From Rattus norvegicus (Eukaryota > Chordata > Mammalia > Rodentia > Muridae), in contig NC_086020.1 of the NCBI RefSeq assembly GCF_036323735.1, positions 127,629,210 through 127,693,209 of the forward strand: a stretch of 64,000 nt of DNA, written 5' to 3'. The notes below the pieces were generated by a model. The model saw only the letters and a list, made by a program, of their open reading frames with translations. It was not told the DNA's origin and did no database searches. The position numbers and the translations under genes are program-made. Positions 35,846-49,038 of the stretch are shown piece by piece (positions within the stretch are counted from its first letter, which is position 1; every line of letters starts with the position of its first letter).

Positions 35846-38600
35846 TCATTTCCAAGTGATTCCCACCGATGTGTCTAGTTTTCCTTGACTGATTATTTCA
35901 TTTGAGAGTCAACGAAAAAGCAAAGCTAGTCACATTTTGGCTCAGAGCTCATTGTTCTTCTGAATCTCCACAAATCTCTTCCGTGTTCTATTTTGTAATG
36001 CTTTCCTTTCTTGGTCTTCGTATTGCTCCCATGAAAGCTTTCTAATGTATTTGCCATACCACTTCTAATGTTTTTAAATGCCTTCCATGTCTGCAGGGTA
36101 TCCATGAGCATGTTAATTTAATCAAGAATGACTAGTTTTACTTCCTTATATTTTTATAACCCTCTTTGAGGCCTGGGCATTATTGAATGCCCCACCAGTG
36201 TGTGGCTTTCAAGAATGTTCGATTTATTTTACTTATTATTACTTAAGGACAGACATTTTTTTCAACTTTTTGTGCCTGTACACCACTTTAAACATACCCA
36301 CACAGCCATGTGGAAACACTAGAGTACAAGCTCAAATTTCTTCAAACACAGTTCCTTGCTACTCATGGCTCTTGAAAGTAAATAGTCTGGAGACTCAATA
36401 AAATGAACCAGACTGGAGGCTATGGCTATCATCCTCAAATTTCTTGTTTCAGGACCTTAAGATGGGTGTCTGGGTAGATATCATACACCTGCTGAGTGGA
36501 CTCTATTCTTTTTCCCTCTTTCTTAGGCTACAATATTACAATGGACCTTGGCATCCTAAAGTTGTATTTTATTTTTTGTTTTGTTTTGTTTTTTTAACTG
36601 AATTTCTTTAGATGAATTAAATGATGTTCTGCAAGTGAAAGCACACAGAACTGTGTTTGCTTTATATTCCTTGAGGCACGTTTTCAAAAAGGTTGAGGGC
36701 TGTTTTGCACTCTACACTCTGCACTCTGACAGTCTCTGCATTCATCATGCGTTTTGGATTCTGCAAATCACAAAAACGAACCTTTACCAGCTTAAGCCTG
36801 AATAATTAGAATATGATTTCTCCTTAGAATTTAAACAATTCTGGGAAGAAAAGAAGGGACCTAATCTTGGAAAAATTTCCTAGGCAGAAGAAATTATCTT
36901 GTGGACAAAAATGGAGACATGAAGACACAGCCAAGGATCAATCTCCGGAGAGTTGCCACAGCTGCAGTACACCATGAAGAACACACATCTTTAGATAAAC
37001 TAGCATTCCAGAATGACTGATACAGTCTACTTGCTGTGGGTCATCGGCCCACCTTCTTCAGATGTACATTCTGCCAGTCCTCTTTTAAATATTTGTTATT
37101 AGAAAGAAAATACTGCCATCAATCTGCATTGATATTCTAACACAGTCACATTGGAGACTGTGCAGTTGAAAATTGTGTTTACATGTACACACTTGATGGC
37201 TTATGCAAGCTGCTTAACATGAGCTCTTGACACATTATTGTTCAACAGAATTCACATACACTCTGTGAAAAGTATCAATAGATGATAGATGTAGACAAAT
37301 ATGAACATAAACACCTAGAATTGTACCTGATCGTTTATATACTTTAAATGCTACTGTGATTGTCAATATTATTATTATTTCTTAGAATGTACATAAACGT
37401 GAGATTTCTGTTTCTTCTAGTTCCTCGTGCATAGAAATAGCATCCGTACATGATGCACTACACCATAGGTGGTGACTTTTACTGTATTCCTATAAAACAT
37501 TGGACTTAATCATGATGTATCATTTCATTCTTCATATGTCAAGGTATTCAGTTTCTCTGATGTGTTTCTCTATTATAGGCATATAAATCTAGAAATATCA
37601 CCCACCAAAGGCAATATAGCAAAAAGAAAATCATAAATCAAAGCCTACTCCCTGCTCCCTCATGCTAACCTGCCCTACTTTGCCTGAGGGTGCTTGGTCA
37701 TAGTGCACTGGCAGGGATTTTCCAAAGCTTTTACTCCAGTATTACAGTCTTCTTGTTTAATTTTGTAGCATTTCTGGTAAAGATTTATGGGATGGAATAA
37801 GTAGTCTAGGATGCTTTGAGGCCTCTTTTAATCAAGTTATCAAATTTATAGGCAAATGAACTCTATGAATGATTATTACTTCTTTTTTTGGAGTATAAGC
37901 AATATTTTGATTGAACTGGGCAGTAATCCCCATTTTAATACAAATTGAGATTTGAGAAAATGTATTTATAATTAAGATCCCATTACTTATGTATGGAATT
38001 TAGGAAATTATTAGGAATATTCAGGTAGCTCTTATGTCTACTATAAGAGATTGTGATGAATTTTGTTCTAAAAAAATTTTTTAGGCTATCAGATTATGGT
38101 CAACTAGACGTTCTTATTTAACTATCTGTAGCATCAAATAAGGCTAATTAATAAAGTCATTATTTAATGTAAAGGAATGCAGATGTTTCTCATATTAAAT
38201 ATCATACCACAGTCCCACATGGGCCAGTGATCTCACTTCTACATGAATGGACTGCATGGAATCATTGCCCTGAATAAGTACGTGAACTTTCATGTCCACA
38301 CATCACAGAGATAAAATTTAAGAAAATTTATTAGTCAATCTTCATTGTCATTCTAACAAATTTAGAATGACCATTAAAGCACATCTCTAGATAGGGCTTA
38401 TGAGGGTTTTTCCAGAAATGTGTAACTATCCACTCAAAGTGAGGGCATCATCTCATTGACTGAAGTCTTAGCATGAAGATGAAGTAGAACAAAAGCAAAG
38501 TACCCACATTATTTGCTTCTGTATGAAAAGAATCCACATTGCTACAGTAATGTAGATACAATGTATCTACCTCATGTTCCTGTTGCTATACCATTCCTCT
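35846..38600. other. Unassigned AT-rich DNA
   Basis: No gene or confidently named repeat seen. A gttttgttttg stretch lies near 36578-36592. Confidence 0.4.
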
Positions 38601-38738
38601 AGTGCTATCTCTCCCTCTCCCTTTCCTTCTCCCTCTCCTTCTCCTCCTTCCTCTTTATCTCTTCCTTCCTCCCTCTCTACCCCTCTCTTCCTCCTTTCCT
38701 CTCTCTCTATCCCTCCCTCCCTTTCTTCCTGTCTTCCT
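38601..38738. repeat. CT/CCCT-rich pyrimidine tract
   Basis: Imperfect pyrimidine-only stretch. The Ser/Pro/Leu-rich frames across it are artefacts. Confidence 0.9.
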
Positions 38739-41698
38739 GATTCTTGCTTTTTTTTTCAAACTTTGTCCCAGCTATGAGAAAAGAAATCAGCACAGTAATC
38801 ATCCATAAACTGATACATGAATAAGATCAATGTGATAATGGAATACATATACCAAGTAGAATGTTATTCCCCTATAAAATAATGAAGGCCTCCTAGTTGT
38901 GACTGTATATGCCATAAGATCGCATTCATATGTAGCATCTGAAAGGTTGATTTTATGGAAATTGAGAACACAATGGTGTTGTATAGAAAGTATAGATGGG
39001 GAAACAGAATTAAGGAAATTTGGTAAACAGGGAGTAAGTTACCAGTAGATAAGACAAATAATTTCTGTTGTGCTTTTGAAATGTAGAGTGATAAAAGACA
39101 GCATTTCAAACATCAATGAGGAGAGGATTTTAAATGTTTTCTCCATAAAGAACTAATACTTTTTTAAGGAAACTCATTTTCTTCACTTGCTTACTAACCA
39201 TTATATACCTGTATCAAATTGGCACACAGTATCCAACAAGTATATACAATTTTTGTGTTGATAAATAAATGACCGTAAGTTCTAATCTCACATTTGTTTT
39301 AATGTGATGATAAGTTACAAGTGTAACTTAGAGTTCAAATTTGTCTATGTCTTTCTTGGCTTTTGTCTCTTCCTCAGTTTCTCCCTAAGCAGAAGGTATG
39401 AGTTGTATGAGAGAATTGTGTGAAGGGATGCAGTTTCTCTGGGGACAGTCAGTTCTGAGAGCTATAACTGATCTCATAATTACTCCCTACCTTTCTGTGG
39501 AGTGGGAGAGTCCCAGATCAGAGGTGACACTTGTTTCCTAGAAGATGCAAACCTTCTGTAGAAATCATTGCCATTTAGGTGGACAGAATGTTTATAGTTA
39601 AGACCAGTGTATGGTAGGTATGATTACTAGGAAAATGTTAAGTAATGGCAAAAAAATCCAGGATCATATCAGATCTTTATGGATTGAGAATTGTTCCCTC
39701 AAAGAACAGTACATTGGGTGCTTGGTTTGCAATCAATGAGCTTTGTTAAAGCACTTAAGAGTTTTAGATTTCTGACCAGATCAGTGAATTAATCCTTTAA
39801 TGGTTTCATTGGGAGGAGATGGGAGGTAGGGTTGAGGTGTGATTAGCAGAAGTCATGCTCTGGAGAGATGTTTACTTTCTTTTGTCCCTTATGTTCTCTA
39901 TGACTTTTGTCTACCAAGAACAAAAAGCAGCTTCTGCCAGATGTCCCTACCTTCATGGTGTTTATCTTACTTCCCTAAAACAACAGAGTCAGCATATCAT
40001 GTGTAGGGATGTCTGAAACCATCAACCAAATATGCTACTCTTCCCGAGTATGGATTCTTTAAGATATTTGTCTATGGGACAGAAAGTCTAATACATAAAG
40101 GAAGCCCCAAACATGAATATGTTAGCAAAACAGTGCATGTGTAGCTACTTATATCAGATTGCATGTTCTCTCAGAAATAGGCTGCTGAGAGAAATGCATG
40201 GAAATTTCTTTTAATACGTGAACTACCTATCAGAGACTAGCAGTCAATATGAATAAAAAAAACCAGAATTTTTGAGAGTGAAAGGCATGGTGTCAGAAGA
40301 AGGAAAGAAGAGAGGAAGAAGGAAGGAGAACCCACGAGCATAGATCCCAAGTTTTCTTATACACTGAGCACTGAAAGACTATACAAACATGTCTGAACCT
40401 GTTTTCCAAAATTCAGCACACAATTACTTATGGGCAATGTGAGTTCAAAACTAAAATGGTTTGTAAAAAGAAGGGACTCCACTGTCTGCATCTCTATAGT
40501 GTTCCAAAGATATAGAATGAAGAAATCAGAAAAGGGACAATACCAATACATAGTCTCTTGGAATTTTAAATAGATACAATAGAGAATGGAAGACTTAGAG
40601 ATCATTGACAGAGGGATTCATTCTTGGGCTAATGACCCAGGGAAGGCAAATATTAGGCACTCTGAAGTACAAAGCAGACAGATAATATGTCATACTCAAT
40701 ATAGAAGAAGTAGAAATTTGCCATCGAGTAGAGAAAATGGAATAGAAATTTGAATTTTTTAAAAAAACTTAAGATCTCTTAAAAACTGATTTTTCCAAGA
40801 ATCTGCCCAATTATGCATTTTTATATGTGTACAAAAATAATGAGGTCAACATACCTCTAAAACCCTAACTTTATAAAATTGTTGATTGGCAGCAGACCTG
40901 TCAACAATGTATGATAAATGACTACATTATGAGATCGTCATTTGCATTGGTCAGGATTATTTTGTGAGAGTTCTGTGGCAATGTCGTATGATGAGAAAAT
41001 TTGATGAGAAAATTGTATATCCAAAATTAGAATATGACTATAAATGCTTTTATTTTTGTGAATGAATAGAAAGTAGAGAATTTGATGACAGTTTTTACTT
41101 TTCTCCTCTTTACAGTAACTATCTATGGGAACTTTCATATTGGGCAAAATGTTCCTTTCAAAACTATATTTTGAGCCTCAGCTTTGATGTTTAAAGAGTT
41201 GGAAATTGTCACTCCTGTCTTCTCTAGCATTGAAAATTAATAAACATCTTAGAATTCATCAGAAAATTGAGGTCATGAAACCCAGAACCACACAGCTATA
41301 TGGAGAGACAGTCCCTAAACAGTGAATCACAGCTGAGCAGCTGAAGCAGAAGATCCTAGGACCAGAGACTTGGAGGAAGGCTTTAGTCTTAATATTGATG
41401 ATTTACTGGTGCTTGCTGATGACTGCTTGAAGAATTCAAAGCTTCTACCTGAGGACCTTGGGAGAGGAAGAGTAACTATTACAGGCTTCTATGAGTGGAA
41501 CTCCTTCTTAAGAACCCGCTCTGACATAGGGACAGAATCTTATCTATCTACAGAGCTTCTGCTTTGTGGAAGAGAAGGGAAATAAGAAAGGAAGGCAGTA
41601 ATTGCTTCTGACAGCTCAACCCAGGCAGGAAGGTGCAGTGGTCAAGCTCCTTCACTCACTGAGCCACTTCTCCAATTCTGTAATATATAATTCTCTTT
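38739..41698. other. Unassigned AT-rich DNA
   Basis: No gene recognised. A reverse-orientation B2/B3 5' end may be present at about 41662-41685 (cactcactgagccacttctccaa), but it is too short to be sure. The 71-codon frame at 41370-41585 has no recognisable domain. Confidence 0.4.
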
Positions 41699-41713
41699 AA
41701 AATATTGTCATGC
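41699..41713 (+). repeat. Target-site duplication of first rat-type L1, left copy
   Basis: AAAATATTGTCATGC, repeated exactly at 48492-48506. The leading A residues are ambiguous with the tail. Confidence 0.95.
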
Positions 41714-42717
41714 GACACACATCTCGGACGCCAGAGGAAAACACCAAACTCCATCTGGAACCCTGGTGCACTGAAGCTCCCGGAAACAGCGGCACAGATC
41801 TTCCTGGTTGCTGCCGCCGCGGAGAGCTCTTGGCCAGCACCCCGCGAGCAAACTTGAGCCTCAGGACCACAGGTAAGACCAACTTATCTGCTGCAAAAGA
41901 CCTGCCTGGTGATCTCAGGACACACAGAGGCAGAATTCCTCTAGGACCGGGCACCTCCTGTGTTTACCTGGAGTCCCACACCCGCGGACCCCAGCACGCA
42001 GCAGCTCTCTGCTCCCAGACACCATGAGAGAGAGACCCAACCGCCTGGTCAGGTAGGCACTCCTGAGGCTGCAGAGCGGAGGAGACCACCAACACTGCCC
42101 ACCCCTGCCCACATCCCTGGCCCAAGAGGAAACTGTATAAGGCCTCTGGGTTCCCATGGGGGAGGGCCCAGGAGCGGCAGGACCACTGTGCCTGAGACAC
42201 CGCCGGAACCTGAAGGAAACAGACCAGATAAACAGTTCTCTGCACCCAAATCCCGTGGGAGGGAGAGCTAAACCCTCAGAGAAGCAGACAAGCCTGGGAA
42301 ACCAGAAGAGACTGCACTCTGCACATACATCTTGGACGCCAGAGGAAAACACCAAATGCCATCTGGAACCCTGGTGCACTGAAGCTCCCAGAAAGGACGG
42401 CACAGATCTTCCTCAATGCTGCCGCAGAGAGCTCAAGGACAGCACCCCGCGAGCGAACTTGAGCCTCGGGACCACAGGTAAGACCAACTTTTCTGCTGCA
42501 AGTGACCTGTCCGGTGAACTCAAGACACAGGCCCAAAGGAACAGCTGAAGACCTGTAGAGAGGAAAAACTACACGCCTGAAAGCAGAACACTCTGTCGCC
42601 ATAACAGGCTGAAAGAAAACAGGAAAACAGGTCTACAGCACTCCTGACACACAGGCTTATAGGGCAGTGTAGCCACTGTCAGAAATAGCAGAACAAAGTA
42701 ACACTAGAGATAATCTG
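41714..42717 (+). promoter_or_regulatory. L1 5' UTR (promoter monomers)
   Basis: GC- and CpG-richer than its surroundings. The segment ggacgccagaggaaaacacc occurs at 41726 and again at 42334, giving a 608-bp monomer period. Each monomer carries CAG|GTAAGA (41870-41878, 42475-42483), a consensus 5' splice-site sequence. Such monomers are the internal promoter of rodent L1s. Antisense frames here (41915-42403 and others) have no supporting features. Confidence 0.9.
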
Positions 42718-43904
42718 ATGGCGAGAGGCAAGCACAGGAACCCAAGCAACAGAAACAGAGACTACATGGCACCATTGGAGCCCAATTCTCCCACCAAAAC
42801 AAACATGAAATATCCAAACACACCAGAAAAGCAAGATCTAGTTTCAAAATCATATTTGATCATGATGCTGGAGGACTTCAAGAAAGACGTGAAGAATTCC
42901 CTTAGAAACAAGTAGAAGCCTACAGAGAGGAATCACAAAAATGCCTGAAAGAATTCCAGGAAAACATACTTGAACAAGTAGAAGCCCATAGAGAGGAGTC
43001 ACAAAAATCCCTGAAAGAATTCCAGGAAATCATAAATAAACAAGTAGAAGCCCATAGAGAGGTGTCACAAAATTCCCTGAAAGAATTCCAGGAAAACACA
43101 TTCAAACAGTTGAAGGAATTAAAAATGGAAATAGAAGCAATCAAGAAAGAACACATGGAAACAACCCTGGATATAGAAAACCAAAAGAAGAGACAAGGAG
43201 CTGTAGATACAAGCTTCACCAACAGAATACAGGAGATGGAAGAGAGAATCTCAGGAGCAGAAGATTCCATAGAAATCATTGACTCAAATGTCAAAGATAA
43301 TATAAAGCAGAAAAAGCTACTGGTCCAAAACATACAGGAAATCCAGGACTCAATGAGAAGATCAAACCTAAGGATAATAGGTATAGAAGAGAGCGAAGAC
43401 TCCCAGCTCAAAGGACCAGTAAATATCTTCAACAAAATCATAGAAGAAAACTTCCCTAACCTAAAAAAAGAGATACCCATAGGCATACAAGAAGCCTACA
43501 GAACTCCAAATAGATTGGACCAGAAAAGAAACACCTCCCGTCACATAATAGTCAAAACACCAAACGCACAAAATAAAGAAAGAATATTAAAAGCAGTAAG
43601 GGAAAAAGGTCAAGTAACATATAAAGGCAGACCTATCAGAATCACACCAGACTTTTCGCCAGAAACTATGAAGGCCAGAAGATCCTGGACTGATGTCATA
43701 CAGACCCTAAGAGAACACAAATGCCAGCCCAGGTTACTGTATCCTGCAAAACTCTCAATTAACATAGATGGAGAAACCAAGATATTCCATGACAAAACCA
43801 AATTTACACAATATCTTTCTACAAGTCCAGCACTACAAAGGATAATAAATGGTAAATCCCAGCACAAGGAGGCAAGCTATACCCTAGAAGAAGCAAGAAA
43901 CTAA
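42718..43904 (+). pseudogene. L1 ORF1 (RNA-binding protein), frameshifted
   Basis: Starts at ATG 42718 and ends at TAA 43902-43904, the same limits as the intact copy at 50622. A single missing base near 42906 shifts the frame at the beginning of the coiled coil and creates a stop at 42913-42915. The frame is open again to the end, with the RRM and C-terminal domain preserved (Arg-Glu-Lys-Gly-Gln-Val-Thr-Tyr; Ala-Arg-Arg-Ser-Trp). The coiled coil has three copies of a 66-bp unit (starts 42909, 42975, 43041) against two in the other L1, so the full reading would be 22 residues longer. The break prevents a normal product. Confidence 0.95.
42909..43106 (+). repeat. 66-bp tandem repeat in ORF1, three units
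   Basis: Units start with caagtagaag at 42909, 42975 and 43041, exactly 66 bp apart. A diverged continuation begins at 43107. Each encodes 22 residues of coiled coil (Gln-Val-Glu-Ala-His-Arg-Glu ... Lys-Glu-Phe-Gln-Glu). Confidence 0.97.
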
Positions 43905-43963
43905 TCGTCTTGGAAACAAAACAAAGAGAAGAAAAGCACACAAACATAACCTCACATCCAAAT

Positions 43964-46900
43964 ATGAATATAACAGGAAGCAATAATCACTATTCGTTAA
44001 TATCTCTCAACATCAATGGCCTCAACTCCCCAATAAAAAGACATAGATTAACAAACTGGATACCAACGAGGACCCTGCATTCTGCTGCCTACAGGAAACA
44101 CACCTCAGAGACAAAGACAGACACTACTTCGGAGTGAAAGGCTGGAAAACAAATTTCCAAGCAAATGGTCGGAAGAAACAAGCTGGAGTATCCATTCTAA
44201 TAACAGATAAAATCAATTTTCAACTAAAAGTCACCAAAAAAGATAACGAAGGACACTTCATATTCATCAAAGGAAAAATCCACCAAGATGAACTCTCAAT
44301 CCTAAATATCTAAGCCCCAAATACAAGGGCACCTACATACGTAAAAGAAACCTTACTAAAGCTCAAAACACACATTGCACCTCACACAATAATAGTAGGA
44401 GATTTCAACACCCCACTCTCATCAATGGACAGATCATGGAAACAGAAATTAAACAGAGATGTAAACAGACTAAGAGAAGTCATGAGCCAAATGGACTTAA
44501 CGGATATTTATAGAACATTCTATTCTAAAGCAAAAGGATATACCTTCTTCTCAGCTCCTCATGGTACTTTCTCCAAAATTGACCATATAATTGGTCAAAA
44601 AACGAGCCTCAACAGGTAGAGAAAGATAGAAATAATCCCATGCGAGCTATCGGAACACCACGGCCTAAAACTGGTCTTCAATAACAATAAGGGAAGAATG
44701 CCCACATATACGTGGAAATTGAACAATGCTCTACTCAATGATAACCTGGTCAAGGAAGAAATAAAGAAAGAAATTAAAGACTTTTTAGAATTCAATGAAA
44801 ATGAAGGTACAACATACCCAAACTTATGGGACACAATGAAAGCTGTGCTAAGAGGAAAATTCATAGTGCTGAGTGCCTGCAGAAAGAAACAGGAAAGAGC
44901 ATATCTCAGCAGCTTGACAGCACACCTAAAACCACTAGAACAAAAAGAAGCAAATACACCCACGAGGAGTAGAAGGCAGGAAATAATCAAACTCAGAGCA
45001 GAAATTAACCAAGTAGAAACAAAAAGGACCATATAAAGAATCAACAGAACCAAAAGTTGGTTCTTTGAGAAAATCAACAAGATAGATAAACCCTTAGCCA
45101 GCCTAAGGAGAGGACACAGAGAGTGTGTCCAAATTAACAAAATCAGAAATGAAAAGGGAGACATAACTACAGATTCAGAGGAAATTCAAAAAATCATCAG
45201 ATCTTACTATAAAAGCCTATATTCAACAAAACTTGAAAATCTGCAGGAAATGGACAATTTCCTAGACAGATACCAGGTCCCGAAGTTAAATCAAGAAAAG
45301 ATAAACCAGTTAAACAACCCCATAACTCCTAAGGAAATAGAAGCAGTCATTATAGGTCTTCCAACCAAAAAGAGCCCAGGTCCAGACAGGTTTAGTGCAG
45401 AATTCTATCAGACCTTCATAGAAGACCTCATACCAATATTATCCAAAATATTCCACAAAATTGAAACAGATGGAGCACTACCGAATTCCTTCTATGAAGC
45501 CACAATTACTCTTATACCTAAACCACACAAAGACACAACAAAGAAAGAGAACTTCACACCAATTTCCCTTATGAATATCGACGTAAAAATACTCAATAAA
45601 ATTCTGGGAAACCGAGTCCAAGAGCACATCAAAACAATCATCCACCATGATCAAGTAGGCTTCATCCCAGGCATGCAGGGATGGTTTAATATACGGAAAA
45701 CCATCAACGTGATCCATTATATAAACAAACTGAAAGAACAGAACCACATGATCATTTCATTAGATGCTGAGAAAGCATTTGACAAAATTCAACACCCCTT
45801 CATGATAAAAGTCCTGGAAAGAATAGGAATTCAAGGCCCATACCTAAACATAGTAAAAGCCATATACAGCAAACCAGTTGCTAACATTAAACTAAATGGA
45901 GAGAAACTTGAAGCAATCCCACTAAAATCAGGGACTAGACAAGGCTGCCCACTCTCTCCCTACTTATTCAATATAGTTCTTGATGTTCTAGCCAGAGCAA
46001 TCAGACCACAAAAGAGGTCAAGGGGATACAGATCGGAAAAGAAGAAGTCAAAATATCTCTATTTGCAGATGATATGATAGTATATTTAAGTGATCCCAAA
46101 AGTTCCACCAGAGAGCTACTAAAGCTGATAAACAACTTCAGCAAAGTGGTTGGGTATAAAATTAACTCAAATAAATCAGTAGCCTTCCTCTACACAAAAG
46201 AGAAAGAAGCCGAGAAATTAGGAAAACGACACCCTTCATAATAGACCCAAATAATATAAAGTACCTCGGTGTGACTTTAACCAAGCAAGTAAAAGATCTG
46301 TACAATAAGAACTTCAAGACACTGAAGAAAGTAATTGAAGAAATTGAAGATGGAAAGATCTCCCATGATTGTGGATTGGCAGGATTAATATAGTAAAAAT
46401 GGCCATTTTACCAAAAGCGATCCACAGATTCAATGCAATCCCCATCAAAATACCAATCCAATTCTTCAAAGAGTTAGACAGAACAATTTGCAAATTCATC
46501 TGGAATAACAAAAAACCCAGGATAGCTAAAACTATCCTCAACAATAAAAGGACTTCAGGGGGAATCACTATCCCTGAACTCAAGCAGTATTACAGAGCAA
46601 TAGTGATAAAAACTGCATGGTATTGGTACAGAGACAGACAGATAGACCAATGGAATAGAATTGAAGACCCAGAAATGAACCCACACACCTATGGTCACTT
46701 GATTTTTGACAAAGGAGCCAAAACCATCCAATGGAAAAAAGATAGCATTTTCAGCAAATGGTGCTGGTTCAACTGGAGGTCAATATGTATAAAAATGCAG
46801 ATCGATCCATGCTATCACCCTGTACAAAGCTTAAGTCCAAGTGGATCAAGGACCTCCACATCAAACCAGACACACTCAAACTAATAGAAGAAAAACTAGG

Positions 46901-47778
46901 GAAGCATCTGGAACACATGGGCACTGGAAAAAATTCCCTGAACAAAACACCAATGGCTTATACTCTAAGATCAAGAATCGACAAATGGGACCTCATTAAA
47001 CTGCAAAGCTTCTGTAAGGCAAAGGACACTGTGGTTAGGATAAAACGGCAACCAACAGATTGGGAAAAGATCTTTACCAATCCTATAACAGATAGAGGCC
47101 TTATATCCAAAATATACAAAGAACTCAAGAAGTTAGACCACAGGAAGACAAATAACCCTATTAAAAATGGGGTTCAGAGCTAAACAAACAGTTCACAGCT
47201 GAGGAATGCCGAATGGCTGAGAAACACCTAAAGAAATGTTCAACATCTTTAGTCATAAGGGAAATGCAAATCAAAACAACCCTGAGATTTTACCTCACAC
47301 CAGTGAGAATGGCTAAGATCAAAACTCAGGTGACAGCAGATGCTGGCGAGGATGCGGAGAAAGAGGAACACTCCTCCATTGTCGGTGGGATTGCAGACTG
47401 GTACAACCATTCTGGAAATCAGTATGGAGGTTCCTCAGAAAATTGGACATTGAACTGCCTGAGGATCCAGCTATACCTCTCTTGGGCATATACCCAAAAG
47501 ATGCCTCAACATATAAAAAAGACACGTGCTCGACTATGTTCATCTCAGCCTTATTTATAATATCCAGAAGCTGGAAAGAATCCAGATGCCCTTCAACAGA
47601 GGAATGGATACAGAAAATATGATACATCTACACAATGGAATATTACTCAGCTATCAAAAACAACGACTTTATGAAATTCGTAGGCAAATGATTGGAACTG
47701 GAAAATATCATCCTGAGTGTGCTAACCCAATCACAGAAAGACATACATGGTATGCACTCATTGATAAGTGGCTATTAG
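43964..47778 (+). pseudogene. L1 ORF2 (endonuclease/reverse transcriptase), multiply broken
   Basis: ORF2 would make the endonuclease and reverse transcriptase that copy L1 RNA at the target site. Start ATG 43964; natural stop TAG 47776-47778. Breaks seen by comparison with the second L1: a base lost near 44066; Tyr to stop at 44311-44313; Tyr to stop at 44617-44619; Glu to stop at 45034-45036; a base lost near 46010; a short deletion near 46219; further small changes near 46340-46380; an A lost at 47163-47167; and an A lost near 47318, which throws the cysteine motif out of frame. The Ser-Asp-His-His motif reads Ser-Glu-His-His. The FADD active-site codons survive but out of frame. Not functional. 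Confidence 0.95.
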
Positions 47779-48491
47779 CCCAAATGCTTGAATTACCCTA
47801 GATGCCTAGAACAAATGAAACTCAAGATGGATGATCAAAATGTGAATGCTTCACTCCTTCTTTAAATGAGGAAAAAGAATACCCTTGGCAGGGAAGAGAG
47901 AGGCAAAGATTAAAACAGAGACTGAAGGAACACCCATTCAGAGCCTGCCCCACATGTGGCCCATACATATACAGCCACCCAATTAGACAAGATGGATGAA
48001 GCAAAGAAGTGCAGGCTGACAGGAGCTGGATGTAGATCTCTCCTGAGAGACACAGCCAGAATACAGCAAATACAGAGGCGAATGCCAGCAGCAAACCACT
48101 GAACCTGGAATAGGACCCCCGTTGAAGGAGTCAGAGGAAGAACTGGGAGAGCTTGAAGGGGCTCGAGACCCCATATGTACAACAATGCCAAGCAACCAGA
48201 GCTTCCAGGGACTAAGCCACTACCTAAAGACTATACATGGACTGACCCTGGACTCTGACCTCATAGGTAGCAATGAATATCCTAGTAAGAGCACCAGTGG
48301 AAGGGGAAGCCCTGGGTCCTGCTAAGACTGAACCCCCAGTGAACTTGACTGTTGGGGGGAGGGTGGCAACGGGGGGAGGGTTGGGAGGGGAATACCCATA
48401 AGGAAGGGGAGAGGGGAGGGGGATGTTTGCCCGGAAACCGGGAAAGGGAATAACACTTGAAATGTATATAAGAAATACTCAAGTTAATAAA
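47779..48491 (+). other. L1 3' UTR with G-rich tract
   Basis: Contains the rat L1 3' UTR and a strongly G-rich stretch at 48353-48422 with several runs of three to six G, able in principle to form a G-quadruplex. AATAAA is at 48486-48491, directly before the tail and target-site duplication. Confidence 0.9.
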
Positions 48492-48506
48492 AAAATATTG
48501 TCATGC
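48492..48506 (+). repeat. Target-site duplication of first rat-type L1, right copy
   Basis: AAAATATTGTCATGC, identical to 41699-41713. Confidence 0.95.
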
Positions 48507-48545
48507 ATATTTTTCTATTTTAATTAGAAATTTATTGTGATCTAT

Positions 48546-48690
48546 GTCTGGTGGCACATGTCTATCATCCCAGTTCTGGGGAAGAAAGGGAAAATAGGAT
48601 CAAGAGTTCGAGACATCTTTGACTAAATAGTTATTTTGAGACCAGCCAGGGCTGCACAAGACTCTGTCTTACATACAAAACAATCAATCT
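48546..48690 (+). mobile_element. B1 SINE, degenerate
   Basis: tctggtggcacatgtctatcatcccagttctgg, then gatcaagagttcgagac and gagaccagccagggctgcacaagactctgtct follow the 7SL-derived B1 order, ending in an A-rich tail. Diverged, with a partial duplication of the central part. Confidence 0.8.
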
Positions 48691-48981
48691 AATAAACAAA
48701 ACCCAAATCCTGGTATGTGAGATATTTCCATGCAGCCATCACTATTCTAAAAATTATGCACATTTTAATGTGAAACATAACAAAGATAAGTGAGAAATGA
48801 GTTATTTAAAACTTTCACCATAAAGAAAGCTGTCACACACTAAGGTTCTTTGGAGGGAGGTAAAAAAGAGTTATATACATAACAGTCACTGAGTGTTTTA
48901 GAGTGAGAGAGAGAGAGGAGGGCAATGGAGATATCTGTGAGGTAGACCTTGCTGCAACATATCCTTCTCATTACGGTGTAA

Positions 48982-48982
<1 letters not shown>

Positions 48983-49035
<53 letters not shown>
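48983..49035. repeat. (TG)n microsatellite
   Basis: About 26 uninterrupted TG units. Confidence 0.98.

Positions 49036-49038
<3 letters not shown>

Larger units (their letters stand above)
41714..48491 (+). mobile_element. Near-full-length rat-type L1, first copy (defective)
   Basis: About 6.8 kb with all sections in order: 5' UTR with one partial and one further monomer (608-bp period), broken ORF1, broken ORF2, 3' UTR with G-rich tract, AATAAA at 48486-48491 and short tail. The flanking 15-bp duplication shows it arrived as one insertion. It has many more lesions than the copy at 49880, so it is the older or faster-decayed one. No autonomous function expected. Confidence 0.97.

Noticed and set aside
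41915..42602. Antisense open frames (162 and 108 codons) in the L1 5' UTR, with partial counterparts near 49845-50509
   Set aside because: GC-rich monomer DNA has few stops. The frames differ in length and limits between the two L1s, and no start context or domain supports them.
42920..43486. Antisense frame of 188 codons in ORF1 (166 codons at 50825-51325)
   Set aside because: Shadow of the ORF1 coiled coil; its length difference simply follows the 66-bp repeat number.
44595..45164. 189-codon antisense frame in ORF2, with the same length at 52434-53003
   Set aside because: Present in both copies only because the sense ORF2 is conserved and A-rich, which makes the antisense strand poor in stops. 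Hydrophobic, low-complexity product without features.
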